Part shown: positions 24,824-31,361 of the stretch, one piece after another
Position numbering within the stretch: position 1 is the stretch's first letter
How the letters are laid out: every line of letters starts with the position of its first letter
Origin: a virus
Reading direction: 5' to 3' (one strand)
IMG/VR virus record: IMGVR_UViG_3300046463_000833
Coordinates: 1 to 39,307 of that record
Length of the DNA stretch: 39,307 bases
The notes under the pieces: generated by a model
What the model saw: the letters and a program-made list of their open reading frames with translations, nothing else
What the model was told of the DNA's origin: nothing
The model's database searches: none
Translations under genes and position numbers: made by a program

Positions 24824-25002
24824 GGTGTCGTGGTCCTCCCCGTGGTCAGTTCTGGCTCCGGCTCGCGCAGGGCCAGGAGCAAAACGGTTTTCTTGTCTTC
24901 CAAAAGATGTTTGGCGAAATGTTGTTGGAAATGGCCCGGCTCCTGGCTCAGCCGGTCTGCCGCCACCTGCATCTGCACCGCCAGATCGTCTAAGTAGCTC
25001 AT
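24820..25002 (-). CDS. Small helical protein, 60 residues
   Basis: MSYLDDLAVQMQVAADRLSQ starts an amphipathic helix, followed by HFAKHLLEDKKTVLLLALRE and a Thr-rich end. Both ends overlap neighbours by ATGA. Function not recognised; its coupling to the RecT-like gene hints at a shared process. Confidence 0.7.
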   Translation of the reverse strand: MSYLDDLAVQMQVAADRLSQEPGHFQQHFAKHLLEDKKTVLLLALREPEPELTTGRTTTP

Positions 25003-25211
25003 GTCATGAAGTCCAACTGCTTGATCCGTTGGGATGGACGACTCACCGGTGCCGCTTCACCCAGCAACAGCACGTCCAGCGTGGTCTGCGAGATCGCCTC
25101 CAGGTCGGTGACACTGACCACACCCGGTAGTTGCTGGAAGGCGCAGAACAACCCCACCTGGCGATACGCGGGCAGATCCTCCTCCAGTTCCACCAGCACC
25201 CAGCGCGTCAT
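24999..25211 (-). CDS. Small protein, unknown function (70 residues)
   Basis: Starts MTRWVLVELEEDLPAYRQVG at the ATG overlapping the previous stop; upstream in-frame codons belong to the neighbour. Alternating strands and helices; no motif. ATGA overlaps at both ends show it belongs to the same translation-coupled string as RecT. Confidence 0.7.
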   Translation of the reverse strand: MTRWVLVELEEDLPAYRQVGLFCAFQQLPGVVSVTDLEAISQTTLDVLLLGEAAPVSRPSQRIKQLDFMT

Positions 25212-25399
25212 GGGAGAAACTGCCTCACCACCGCGACTATGAGAAAGACCGACCCCACCAGGATCAGCACGCTGACCCCGAGGATCACTCCCCATATCGT
25301 CGCGACCACAATGATCTCGGTCAGACTGCGGCGCCGACGGCCGGCGTTGTCCAGCGCGTAGATCTCATCGAGATATTTCTGGCGGGCCGCTCTATTCAT
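25208..25399 (-). CDS. Single-pass membrane protein
   Basis: About 63 residues from the ATG giving MNRAARQKYLDEIY, overlapping the HNH gene's stop by ATGA. The N-terminal half is charged (LDNAGRRRRSLTE); residues 33-60 are a transmembrane segment (IIVVATIWGVILGVSVLILV). Arg-rich side before the segment predicts the N-terminus inside. Possible holin-like or envelope role; unproven. Confidence 0.72.
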   Translation of the reverse strand: MNRAARQKYLDEIYALDNAGRRRRSLTEIIVVATIWGVILGVSVLILVGSVFLIVAVVRQFLP

Positions 25400-26019
25400 G
25401 TCAGCCACGACCAATTCCGTCGAGTGACGATGAAGCGAATCGCGGCCTGCGTTACTCCGAGCCGTTCCGCTTGTTCGCGGTGTGTCTCACCCGCATCGGC
25501 CGCGCGCCTGATCTCTCGGACTTGCTCAGGTGTGAAGCGCGACGTATTGACACGTTGACCTCGTGCCCTGAGCTCGGGGTGTAGACGGAAACCATGCCGA
25601 GGCCCCCATGCATTGCGACCCTTGGCGTCTCGATCCCGGACATTGTCCTCATTGGTGCCCAGGAACAGGTGCTCAACTCGAACACACGGCGGATTGTCGC
25701 AACGGTGTAGAACCTGTACTCCGTCCTGCAGTCCTCCCTGGACACACGGATGCCCGCCCATCGCCGCAACCCAGGCGTATCTGTGTGCCCGCATGGGCTG
25801 CCGATTGGCGAGAGTGAACCTGCCATAGCCATCCGGATCGCGCTGGCCAGTCCACTCAGTACACCCCGAAGCTGCTTCATTCCCGACATAGCCGGCGAAC
25901 CGTTCGCTCTCTGGTCGTGCTGCCTGGCGATTACGATGAGCCATTGCGTGAGACTTTGAGCAGCACCGCTGTCGACGGTCGCGCGTCGTGAGCAACTCGC
26001 CGCAGTACAAACAATTCAT
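25396..26019 (-). CDS. HNH homing-type endonuclease with HTH tail
   Basis: A 207-residue protein from the ATG giving MNCLYCGELLTT, one base overlapping the lysin stop. Two zinc-type pairs start it (CLYCGE; RQRCCSKSH). The HNH region reads GCTEWTG, HRYAWV, then QVLHRCDNPPCVRVEHLFLG and NEDNVRDRDAKGR, the typical homing signature with Asp/His and Asn. The C-terminus is an HTH (RFTPEQVREIRRAADAGETH, EQAERLGVTQAAIRFIV) for DNA recognition. Probably a mobile intruder in the early operon. Confidence 0.85.
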   Translation of the reverse strand: MNCLYCGELLTTRDRRQRCCSKSHAMAHRNRQAARPESERFAGYVGNEAASGCTEWTGQRDPDGYGRFTLANRQPMRAHRYAWVAAMGGHPCVQGGLQDGVQVLHRCDNPPCVRVEHLFLGTNEDNVRDRDAKGRNAWGPRHGFRLHPELRARGQRVNTSRFTPEQVREIRRAADAGETHREQAERLGVTQAAIRFIVTRRNWSWLT

Positions 26020-26435
26020 CAGCAGAACCCCCGCGACACGGCCACCCACTCCCGAATGCGGCCCTGCTGGATCATCCACTCCGCCGCCGCCGTGGCCGCC
26101 ACCGGGTCGTATGCGCTCAGTCCTGCCCTGCCCTGCGGCGTGGTCCTCCACGTCGACGGCAGGAATTGGTACAGCCCCATCGCCCCCGAGTACCGATTGG
26201 TCGCGTTGGGGTCGTTGTGGCTCTCCACACGCCGTATACACGCCAACCGTGGGTTCTCCACCACCACCGACACGTCAGGACTGGGGGGGTCTGAGGGAAC
26301 GGCGCCGACCCCCTGGTCCTGGCCATCGTCCACGACCACCGGTACGGGGTCGTCGCCAACGTCACGCGCGTGGGCGACGTGCGTGGTCAGCACCAGCAGG
26401 GTCGCCGACAACAGCGCCACCCTCATAGCTGCCAT
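26019..26435 (-). CDS. Secreted Rpf/transglycosylase-like lysin
   Basis: A 138-residue protein with an N-terminal signal peptide (residues 4-23, VALLSATLLVLTTHVAHA, likely cut after AHA), a Asp/Pro linker, then a lysozyme-like domain: CIRRVESHNDPNATNRYSGA with the probable catalytic Glu, MGLYQFLPSTW, and the ending AAEWMIQQGRIREW. It should hydrolyse or cleave peptidoglycan from outside the membrane, as a secreted endolysin or as a resuscitation-promoting-factor-like enzyme. It lies in the early operon, far from the late lysis-like module near 33 kb. Confidence 0.8.
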   Translation of the reverse strand: MAAMRVALLSATLLVLTTHVAHARDVGDDPVPVVVDDGQDQGVGAVPSDPPSPDVSVVVENPRLACIRRVESHNDPNATNRYSGAMGLYQFLPSTWRTTPQGRAGLSAYDPVAATAAAEWMIQQGRIREWVAVSRGFC

Positions 26436-26773
26436 AACTCGATTTCCGTACGCGGCTCGGGTGAGCAGCGCACCATCGTCAAGTCGACCTGGTCGACTTG
26501 AGAGTCGTTGACATATGCCCGGCCCTGGAGGGCGTCGAGCACGAGCTTGCCGAAATTGTCGGCGTCGCCCCGCTGGCCCTTGATGTGAAACCGCAACACG
26601 GCCCGTAATCGCGCCACCGAGGGCCGCAGATGCGGGTGCGTCACGACCAGCCTCTGAGCTATCCGTTCCTCCGCATCGCGTGTGCGGCGCGGCGTGTACG
26701 CGTGCCGACCCACCACCCTGGCACGTGCCTTCGGGACAGGCTGACCTGGGACCACGAACGCCGCCAGCAACAT
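26423..26773 (-). CDS. rusA: RusA-type Holliday junction resolvase
   Basis: A 116-residue protein from the ATG giving MLLAAFVVPGQPVPKARARV; an upstream in-frame start is less likely. The RusA core shows PVPKARAR with the basic DNA contacts and GDADNFGKLVLDALQGRAYV followed by NDSQVDQVDL, carrying the catalytic Asp residues that bind Mg2+. It should resolve four-way junctions during phage recombination. Its neighbours (Gp157-like, RecT-like) fit. A short overlap with the lysin gene. Confidence 0.88.
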   Translation of the reverse strand: MLLAAFVVPGQPVPKARARVVGRHAYTPRRTRDAEERIAQRLVVTHPHLRPSVARLRAVLRFHIKGQRGDADNFGKLVLDALQGRAYVNDSQVDQVDLTMVRCSPEPRTEIELWQL

Positions 26774-26774
26774 C

Positions 26775-27323
26775 TCAGTCGATCGACAGCCGTTCGCCGC
26801 GGGTGATGTCGACACCAGGCACGATCTCGCCCGTCGCTCGAAAGTGATCGAGGATCGCCCGTTTATCGACGTCGATCGTGATCTTCGTACGTTCGTACTC
26901 GTGCGGTACCGCGGCGGGATCGAGCACGGTGACTGCCGGCGGATTCAGGGCGACCGACAGCGCGTGAACCCCGAAGTCGAGCCGCTCGAGCCCCATCACG
27001 TGCATCTCCTGCAGCGCGTACTCTTTCAGCCGCTCGACCAGCCCCAGCGCCCTCTTGCGCCGAACCGCCAGTTTGTCCTCTTCGAGCTTCAGGTCAGCGG
27101 CGAGACGCTCTCGATCGCGGATGATCTCGGCGATACCGAACGCCTTGGTCTGAATGTCGCGGGTCACCGCCGCCAGCTCGGCCTCGAGCGCCTCCTGGTC
27201 GGCCTGCGGATCTTCGATCAGGTCGATCAGCCTGTTGAACGTGTCGCTCAACGCGTACAGCGGGCGGACCTTCTCCGCGGCCACCATGAACTGGCGGGAC
27301 GCTTCAATCGCCGTGGTCGTCAT
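26775..27323 (-). CDS. Siphovirus Gp157-like protein
   Basis: A 182-residue protein. Residues 20-115 are a long helix (LYALSDTFNRLIDLIEDPQA, then EALEAELAAVTRDIQTKAFG), and the second half reads VERLKEYALQEMHVMGLERL and LNPPAVTVLDPAAVPHEYER, followed by IDVDKRAILDHFRATGE, which matches the layout of the Siphovirus Gp157 family found beside recombination genes. Its biochemical role is unclear; resistance to host defence has been suggested for the family. ATGA overlap upstream. Confidence 0.8.
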   Translation of the reverse strand: MTTTAIEASRQFMVAAEKVRPLYALSDTFNRLIDLIEDPQADQEALEAELAAVTRDIQTKAFGIAEIIRDRERLAADLKLEEDKLAVRRKRALGLVERLKEYALQEMHVMGLERLDFGVHALSVALNPPAVTVLDPAAVPHEYERTKITIDVDKRAILDHFRATGEIVPGVDITRGERLSID

Positions 27324-27451
27324 GCGATGTACGCCTGGTGGACGAGCTGCACGAGCGGCTCACCGTTGGGCATGGGCGCCAGCACCAGCCAGACCAGGCC
27401 CAGGATCACCGCCAGCAGGGTGACGCGGTAGACCACCTCGTCCCAGTTCAC
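27320..27451 (-). CDS. Tiny single-pass membrane protein, 43 residues
   Basis: Begins at a GTG overlapping the preceding stop by GTGA and ends at a TGA overlapping the Gp157-like ATG. Residues 9-27 form a transmembrane segment (RVTLLAVILGLVWLVLAPM). The double overlap is strong evidence for translation. Function unknown; too small for a standard holin call. Confidence 0.72.
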   Translation of the reverse strand: MNWDEVVYRVTLLAVILGLVWLVLAPMPNGEPLVQLVHQAYIA

Positions 27452-27762
27452 GCCTGTGCGTCCTCGCGGGCGACAAGCAGAGCCCCCAGGCGACCGTTGA
27501 GCTTGCCTGAGAAACTGTCGAGCTCGAACGCCAGCGACGTGTCGTACTGCTGCAACAGCGCCCGCACGGCGTAGATGCGCGCTCGGGCTTCCTGTACCAC
27601 CAGGATGGCCTTGTCGCGGTCCGACGCGGCCTGCAGGCTCCAGGGGCGATCGGTCACCAACCCTGACGAGATCGTTACGTCACTGGTTGACCGGATTGGT
27701 TGCGCGCCGGCACCGTTTCGGTATGATGTGGGGGCAACTGCGGAATCGAGTGGGGCGTCCAA
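27448..27762 (-). CDS. Small protein in early leader, TTG start
   Basis: About 104 residues. I choose the TTG at 27762 because AGAGGAAG lies five bases upstream. Longer ORF starts run through a strong hairpin (27787-27815) and are less likely. The protein has a disordered Ser/Thr-rich N-terminus and a helical end (SDRDKAILVVQEARARIYAV; LAFELDSFSGKLNGRLGAL). Its start and ribosome site lie opposite a candidate small RNA on the + strand. Function unknown. Confidence 0.65.
   Translation of the reverse strand: MDAPLDSAVAPTSYRNGAGAQPIRSTSDVTISSGLVTDRPWSLQAASDRDKAILVVQEARARIYAVRALLQQYDTSLAFELDSFSGKLNGRLGALLVAREDAQA
27700..27727 (+). promoter_or_regulatory. Rightward promoter for candidate antisense RNA
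   Basis: TTGCGC (27700-27705), 16-base spacer, TATGAT (27722-27727). The same -35 sequence occurs in both switch promoters near 28.1 kb. No rightward ORF follows; a terminator lies 60 bases on. Confidence 0.6.
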
Positions 27763-27820
27763 GGTTCTTCCTCTTTCGTAGTTGTTGAAAGGACTCCGTA
27801 GGGCGGGGTCCTTTCTTTTT
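27734..27820 (+). ncRNA. Candidate antisense small RNA, about 87 nt
   Basis: A rightward transcript from the promoter above would end at the intrinsic terminator 27787-27820. Its middle is the exact complement of the TTG start and AGAGGAAG ribosome site of the leftward gene at 27762, so it could block that gene's translation, like small immunity or antisense RNAs of other phages. The start point is predicted from the -10 position only. Confidence 0.55.
27787..27820 (+). terminator. Intrinsic terminator, rightward
   Basis: GAAAGGACTCCG pairs with CGGGGTCCTTTC (one G-T pair) around loop TAGGG, followed by five T. A textbook rho-independent terminator on the + strand. In leftward transcripts the same bases form a hairpin in the leader but no T run follows. 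Confidence 0.82.
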
Positions 27821-27863
27821 GTCTCGTACGCAACCTGGATAGGGCCAGGCCGCAATCAGTGGT

Positions 27864-28052
27864 TCAGGCGGCAGCCTCGGGCTGAGGTATCTCAGGGGGT
27901 CGGAGTCGCTCCGCATCGCGGCGGTGGATGCGCCAGACGCCGCCTGGGGTTTGAAAACCAGGCAGGACGCCCCGTTTGAGCCAGCCGCGAACGGTGCTCG
28001 GGGCGACATTGAGCAGGGGCGCAACCTCGTTGGGCGTCAGCAGATCGGACAC
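27864..28052 (-). CDS. Small MerR/excisionase-like HTH protein
   Basis: A 62-residue protein from a GTG four bases after AAGG, first gene of the leftward operon. Residues 5-50 form a helix-turn-helix with wing: LLTPNEVAPLLNVAPSTVRG, WLKRGVLPGFQTPGGVWRIH, RRDAERL, as in excisionases and helix_turn_helix_17 proteins. Position opposite the XRE repressor suggests a Cro- or Xis-like role in the lysis-lysogeny decision. Not proven. Confidence 0.78.
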   Translation of the reverse strand: MSDLLTPNEVAPLLNVAPSTVRGWLKRGVLPGFQTPGGVWRIHRRDAERLRPPEIPQPEAAA

Positions 28053-28100
28053 TGGGCCTTCCCTATGCTATCTCTCACAACGCGTGGGGTCACGTTCGGT

Positions 28101-28117
28101 ATGATAGTCTCTATCAT
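28101..28117. promoter_or_regulatory. Operator-like palindrome
   Basis: ATGATAG-TCT-CTATCAT has perfect seven-base arms and covers the -10 of the leftward promoter. It is the best candidate binding site for the XRE repressor. A neighbouring 18-base period (GCGCAAGT at 28124 and 28142, weaker at 28160) may be secondary sites. Confidence 0.6.
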
Positions 28118-28129
28118 TCGCTCGCGCAA
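28101..28129 (-). promoter_or_regulatory. Leftward early promoter
   Basis: On the - strand, TTGCGC (28129-28124), 17-base spacer, TATCAT (28106-28101). It should drive the whole leftward early operon from the HTH gene at 28052. The -10 overlaps the palindrome at 28101-28117. Confidence 0.65.
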
Positions 28130-28139
28130 GTTACTCACA

Positions 28140-28168
28140 TTGCGCAAGTCAGACAGTTTGCGTACACT
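28140..28168 (+). promoter_or_regulatory. Rightward repressor promoter
   Basis: TTGCGC (28140-28145), 17-base spacer, TACACT (28163-28168). It would start transcription about seven bases before the repressor ATG at 28182, giving a leaderless or nearly leaderless mRNA. It is back to back with the leftward promoter. Confidence 0.62.
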
Positions 28169-28181
28169 GGTCTGGCTGGCA

Positions 28182-28730
28182 ATGGCTGACCAGGACGCAT
28201 CGTTCTCCGACGCGATCGAACGTCTCAGGCACGAACGCGGTCTGACGCCCGCTCAACTGGCCCGCGCACTCGGCGAGTACGAAGGCAACGTCTCCCGCTG
28301 GCGCCGCGGCAAGGGCATCGACCAGCTCAACGTGTGGAAGCTCGCCGACTTCTTCGGCGTCGAGCGCGCCTATCTCGAACGCCTGGCCGGCTACGACAAC
28401 ACCGCGCGCAATCGCGCCAGAGAGCGCTCAGAGCTCAACGCCGAGGAGCTCGCGATCCAGGCGACGACGGCCGAAATGGCCGACATCCTGCACGGGCTCC
28501 CACGCGTCTACTGGGGCACGATCATCAAAGCTTTCACGCGCGGCATCGACGGCGCCCGAGATATGGCCCACCTCTTAGCTGAGCTCGACTCTGCCGAACG
28601 CACAGTTAGGACCCTCGACGATACCGATGTTAGGAACCCGCAAACTACTCCTAACAGGCTCCTAAAAAACGTTGACGATGAGATAACGGGGTCTTATCGG
28701 TCCGTCAGCCCCGTGCTAGTAGCCACCTAG
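28182..28730 (+). CDS. XRE-family phage repressor
   Basis: A 182-residue protein. Residues 8-68 are an XRE HTH (FSDAIERLRHERGLTPAQLA, ALGEYEGNVSRWRRGKGI, NVWKLADFFGVERAYLERLA). The rest is helical (ELNAEELAIQATTAEMADIL) with a Thr-rich tail. There is no LexA-type Ser/Lys peptidase, so any induction would need another mechanism. Divergent from the leftward operon and in front of the integrase, it is the likely lysogeny repressor. No Shine-Dalgarno is seen; the mRNA is probably leaderless. ATG at 28182 chosen because it begins the HTH. Confidence 0.84.
   Translation: MADQDASFSDAIERLRHERGLTPAQLARALGEYEGNVSRWRRGKGIDQLNVWKLADFFGVERAYLERLAGYDNTARNRARERSELNAEELAIQATTAEMADILHGLPRVYWGTIIKAFTRGIDGARDMAHLLAELDSAERTVRTLDDTDVRNPQTTPNRLLKNVDDEITGSYRSVSPVLVAT
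28605..28665. repeat. TTAGGA repeats before integrase (arm-type site candidates)
   Basis: GTTAGGA occurs at 28605 and 28629, and its inverse TCCTAAC at 28649 and TCCTAA at 28660. The middle pair forms an inverted repeat. They lie inside the end of the repressor gene, about 200 bp before the integrase start, and could be integrase or excisionase arm sites of attP. No core site is recognisable. Confidence 0.4.
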
Positions 28731-28818
28731 TTGGCCCTTGACTCGTCTGTGACGCCTAACCGCCGACCCGCCTCACGTCCGCCTCTTGCGCATCGCCCAG
28801 ACCGCCACACCCTTCCTG

Positions 28819-28836
28819 CTAGAACAATCGTTCTAG
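28819..28836. promoter_or_regulatory. Palindrome before integrase ribosome site
   Basis: CTAGAAC-AATC-GTTCTAG has seven-base perfect arms and ends 11 bases before the integrase GGAGG. It may be an operator, or a hairpin in the mRNA controlling integrase translation. Confidence 0.5.
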
Positions 28837-28859
28837 AGACTCCCTGGGGAGGGAAGGCC

Positions 28860-29903
28860 GTGAAAAACCTGGGCGATGCCATTGCCTACCATCAACTCGT
28901 CGTCGCATCTGAGGGTCGCACGGTAGCGACCCAGCGCCAGTACCTGTACTTCGAGTGCGTGTTTCTGCGTTATCTCGAAGCCCGCGGAATCGCGGCCACC
29001 CTCGACGCGCTGACGTCGCCGAACGTCCGCCAGGCGTTGCTGTGGTACCAGAGCCACAGCGATCGGCGACGCAGTCGTGGCGGTGAGGTCGCCGGCATGG
29101 TCTTCGTCGACATCATGCGCCTGTTCTCACGCTTCCTCGAGCGCGAAGGCATCCTGCCAGACGATCCGCTGCACGCCGTGCGGCGGGTCAAGATCGCCCA
29201 ACGTCTGCGCCAACCCTTCACCCAGACCGAGGTCATCGCGCTGTGGGGCGCGTGTCGCTCATCCCAGATGCCCGCACGTGACGAGGCGTTATTCCTGCTG
29301 CTGCTCGATACGGGCATGCGCATCGGCGAGGCCTGCACCATCACGCTCGATCACGTCCGTCTCGACCAGCGCCTGATCGTGGTCGGCGCCGAGGCCAAGG
29401 GCCGACGCGAGCGGCTGGTGCCCATCGGTGTCGACGCGCGGCGAGACGGCGGCCGCACCGCACGCGCCCTGCGGCGCTATCTGGGCGAGCGGCCCGCATC
29501 AGACCGATCGGGACAACGGCTATTCCTGGGGCGCGATGGCTATCCACTCGAAGCACCTGGTGGCAGCCAGGTCATTGAGCGCCTGGGAAAACTCGCTGGC
29601 GTGGCTGACGCCGGCCCGCATCGACTGCGCCACACGTTCGCCACCTGGTACCTGGTCACCTATCCCGGCGACGAGCTCGGCCTGCGGCGCATCATCGGCC
29701 ATCTGAGCAAGGACGTGGTGAGCTCGTATGTCCACTTCGCACAATCCTTGATCGCCGAACGCGCCGGCCACGCGTCTCTCGCCGAGCAGTGGCTGAGCCT
29801 CGACACACACGCTGAGCCTGCACCAGCCCTGTATGACGGGCCAGGGAACGTACGGGCCTTCCACTGCACCCAGTGTGCGCGCCGTGCGGCGCACAGCCAC
29901 TAG
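28860..29903 (+). CDS. int: Tyrosine integrase
   Basis: A 347-residue site-specific recombinase from a GTG seven bases after GGAGG (a TTG directly after the repressor stop is less likely). The N-terminal SAM-like domain reads YHQLVVASEGRTVATQRQYL. The catalytic domain has the first Arg in TGMRIGEA, Lys region VGAEAKGRRERLVPI, the HRLRHTFA box, then IIGHLSKDVVSSYVHFAQ with His and the nucleophilic Tyr. The end has a Cys-rich tail (FHCTQCARRAAHSH). It should integrate the phage at an attB. Follows the repressor as in many temperate phages. Confidence 0.9.
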   Translation: MKNLGDAIAYHQLVVASEGRTVATQRQYLYFECVFLRYLEARGIAATLDALTSPNVRQALLWYQSHSDRRRSRGGEVAGMVFVDIMRLFSRFLEREGILPDDPLHAVRRVKIAQRLRQPFTQTEVIALWGACRSSQMPARDEALFLLLLDTGMRIGEACTITLDHVRLDQRLIVVGAEAKGRRERLVPIGVDARRDGGRTARALRRYLGERPASDRSGQRLFLGRDGYPLEAPGGSQVIERLGKLAGVADAGPHRLRHTFATWYLVTYPGDELGLRRIIGHLSKDVVSSYVHFAQSLIAERAGHASLAEQWLSLDTHAEPAPALYDGPGNVRAFHCTQCARRAAHSH

Positions 29904-29907
29904 AGAT

Positions 29908-30013
29908 GGAGGGGTGACGGGGAGGCGCCTGTTGCTCGATCAAGCAGGCTCGTTGGGGCGTCCAACCGATACGAGCCTGTTTGAGAGTACGGCTGCCTCT
30001 CCGTCATCTCCCC
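29908..30013 (+). other. Highly structured region after integrase, possible ncRNA or terminator
   Basis: No gene in the 219 bp between 29904 and 30122. A 19-base arm (29908-29926) pairs with 29995-30013 (18 of 19 with G-U pairs), enclosing a perfect nine-bp hairpin CAGGCTCGT/ACGAGCCTG (29945-29979) followed by TTT. The CAGGC can also pair with GCCTG at 29926-29930, giving two exclusive folds, as in attenuators. The last part before 30123 is an AC-rich tract without clear signals. Confidence 0.6.
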
Positions 30014-30122
30014 TACCCGTGCGGGGGGCTCCTTGCATACCTCGCGCACGCGCACGTCTGGCTTACACCCACCCACCCACCGTGTCAATGACCCATTGTC
30101 CCTATCCTTAAAGCGAGGTTCT

Positions 30123-30194
30123 ATGACCCTCCCCGATCAGTGCGATCGCGCAGGCTGCCAGGCTCCAGTGCAAACGTTTTGCAGTCTGCCATGA
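30123..30194 (+). pseudogene. AN1-like zinc-finger gene fragment cut by HNH insertion
   Basis: GAGG-TTCT-ATG starts a 23-codon ORF: MTLPDQCDRAGCQAPVQTFC then SLP and stop. Its Cys spacing (C-x4-C-x7-C) equals the first half of the paralogue at 30874. The fold's remaining ligands are missing, and the HNH ATG overlaps the stop. It looks like a gene interrupted by the HNH gene. Confidence 0.65.
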
Positions 30195-30877
30195 CGTTCA
30201 CCTGCCCGATCTGCGGACGAACGCGGGAATTCACTCCGTCCAGGATCAATCGGCAGAACACGTGCGGGCGGGACTGCCAACGAGCCTTGTCCGATCAATT
30301 CCTCGACCAGCGCTTCTGGGCCAAGGTGAATACGACTGGTCCACTGCCCGAGAGCCGCCCAGACCTGGGTCCATGCTGGCTCTGGACCGCGGCGCTCAAC
30401 AACAGGGGGTACGGCACTTTCAGAGCGCGTGGACGCCCAGGCAACTATGCCCACCGCTTCGCCTACGAGCTCCTCCGCGGCCCTATCCCCGATGGTCTGG
30501 AGTTAGATCATTTGTGCCGCACGCCCAGATGCGTCAATCCTGAGCACCTGGAGCCCGTGACGCACCGGGTGAACTCACTTCGGAGCGACAGCTTGATGGC
30601 CAAATATGCGCAGGTGACGCACTGTGTTCACGGGCATCTGTTTGATGAGGCAAATACCCATCGGCCCGCAAGAGGTGGTCGTCACTGTCTCACCTGTGCT
30701 GCGCGCCGGCAACGCTCAAGATTACGGAAGGAACGAGGGATGGCTGACAGCCCGACCAGTTGCGATTACCCGTGGTGTCATTCGCTCGATGGAACCCTGT
30801 GCAATCAATGCCACCGGTATTTCTGCCAGCGTCATGATGCTGCCCACGGGCATTTACTCGGGCAGGTACAGGCATGA
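30191..30877 (+). CDS. HNH endonuclease fused to AN1-like zinc finger
   Basis: A 228-residue protein. Residues 1-35 carry a zinc pair (CPICGRTREF; CGRDCQRAL). Residues 50-145 are a homing-type HNH: GPCWLWTAALNNRGYGTFRA, HRFAYELLRG, then LELDHLCRTPRCVNPEHLEP. Residues 155-180 have another Cys-rich pair. The last 45 residues are an AN1-like finger (CDYPWCHSLDGTLCNQCHRY, FCQRHDAAHGH) lacking the last Cys; an ATG with AAGGAACGAGGG before it at 30740 may also start it separately. The gene appears to be inserted into a zinc-finger cassette. Confidence 0.8.
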   Translation: MTFTCPICGRTREFTPSRINRQNTCGRDCQRALSDQFLDQRFWAKVNTTGPLPESRPDLGPCWLWTAALNNRGYGTFRARGRPGNYAHRFAYELLRGPIPDGLELDHLCRTPRCVNPEHLEPVTHRVNSLRSDSLMAKYAQVTHCVHGHLFDEANTHRPARGGRHCLTCAARRQRSRLRKERGMADSPTSCDYPWCHSLDGTLCNQCHRYFCQRHDAAHGHLLGQVQA

Positions 30878-31083
30878 CCGAACTCCCGCAGTTTTGTGAT
30901 CGGGCCGGGTGCCACAAACCAATGACTACGTGGTGTCCGATTTGCGTGAGGTGTTTCTGCCTCGAGCACGACAAGCTGCCGGATGGTCACGTTTGTCTCT
31001 CTGCCATGAAATTCAACGTCAGCCACCAGCTCGAGCCAGACGAAGTCGACCAGGCGCTCGAGCATTTCCGACCCGTACCATGA
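30874..31083 (+). CDS. AN1-like zinc-finger protein
   Basis: A 69-residue protein, ATGA-coupled to the HNH gene. Ligands: C8-x4-C13-x7-C21-x2-C24-x4-C29-x2-H32-x6-H39-x-C41, the AN1 pattern (two zinc ions) apart from the first spacer. The rest is an acidic tail ending LEHFRPVP. AN1 fingers are mostly eukaryotic/archaeal; in bacteria they are known from membrane or small proteins. It may bind protein partners, for example a host factor. Function unknown. Confidence 0.75.
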   Translation: MTELPQFCDRAGCHKPMTTWCPICVRCFCLEHDKLPDGHVCLSAMKFNVSHQLEPDEVDQALEHFRPVP

Positions 31084-31085
31084 GC
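31058..31085 (+). repeat. Gene-junction repeat, copy 1
   Basis: 28 bases (31058-31085) are repeated at 31336-31363 with one mismatch. Each copy spans the end of one gene, encoding EHFRPVP, and the ATGAGC start of the next. Such junction repeats can be scars of gene duplication or recombination hot spots. Confidence 0.85.
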
Positions 31086-31361
31086 ACCACCAAACTCGTC
31101 GAGCACCCAGCCTGCGACTGCTGCCCGCATACGGAGCTCTCAGACCTCGAGCGGGACCGTCTGACGCGCGAGGTCTGGGACCGCTGCCCCGACTATGGCT
31201 GCCTGCGCGACGTCTGCGAAACGTGCCAGCGTGGCGAAGCCGACTACGTTCCCTGCTCCGGCTGCGGGCTACGCAACTACGACACCCGCGACCGCTTCTG
31301 GAACTGCCCCGACTACCCGAAGTGCCGCGCCAGCGTCGAGCATTTCCGACCCGTGCCATGA
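31080..31361 (+). CDS. Cys-rich zinc-ribbon-like protein
   Basis: A 93-residue protein coupled by ATGA. Three Cys clusters: CDCCPH, then CPDYGCLRDVCETCQRG, then VPCSGCGLRNYD and NCPDYPKCRA. Probably two zinc sites. C-terminal EHFRPVP repeats the previous gene's ending at both DNA and protein level. Function unknown. Confidence 0.72.
   Translation: MSTTKLVEHPACDCCPHTELSDLERDRLTREVWDRCPDYGCLRDVCETCQRGEADYVPCSGCGLRNYDTRDRFWNCPDYPKCRASVEHFRPVP

Noticed and set aside
29904-30010. tRNA-like gene or CRISPR-like repeats after the integrase
   Set aside because: No T-arm GTTCGA motif, no acceptor stem of proper size, and no regularly spaced repeats; it is a stem-loop region only.
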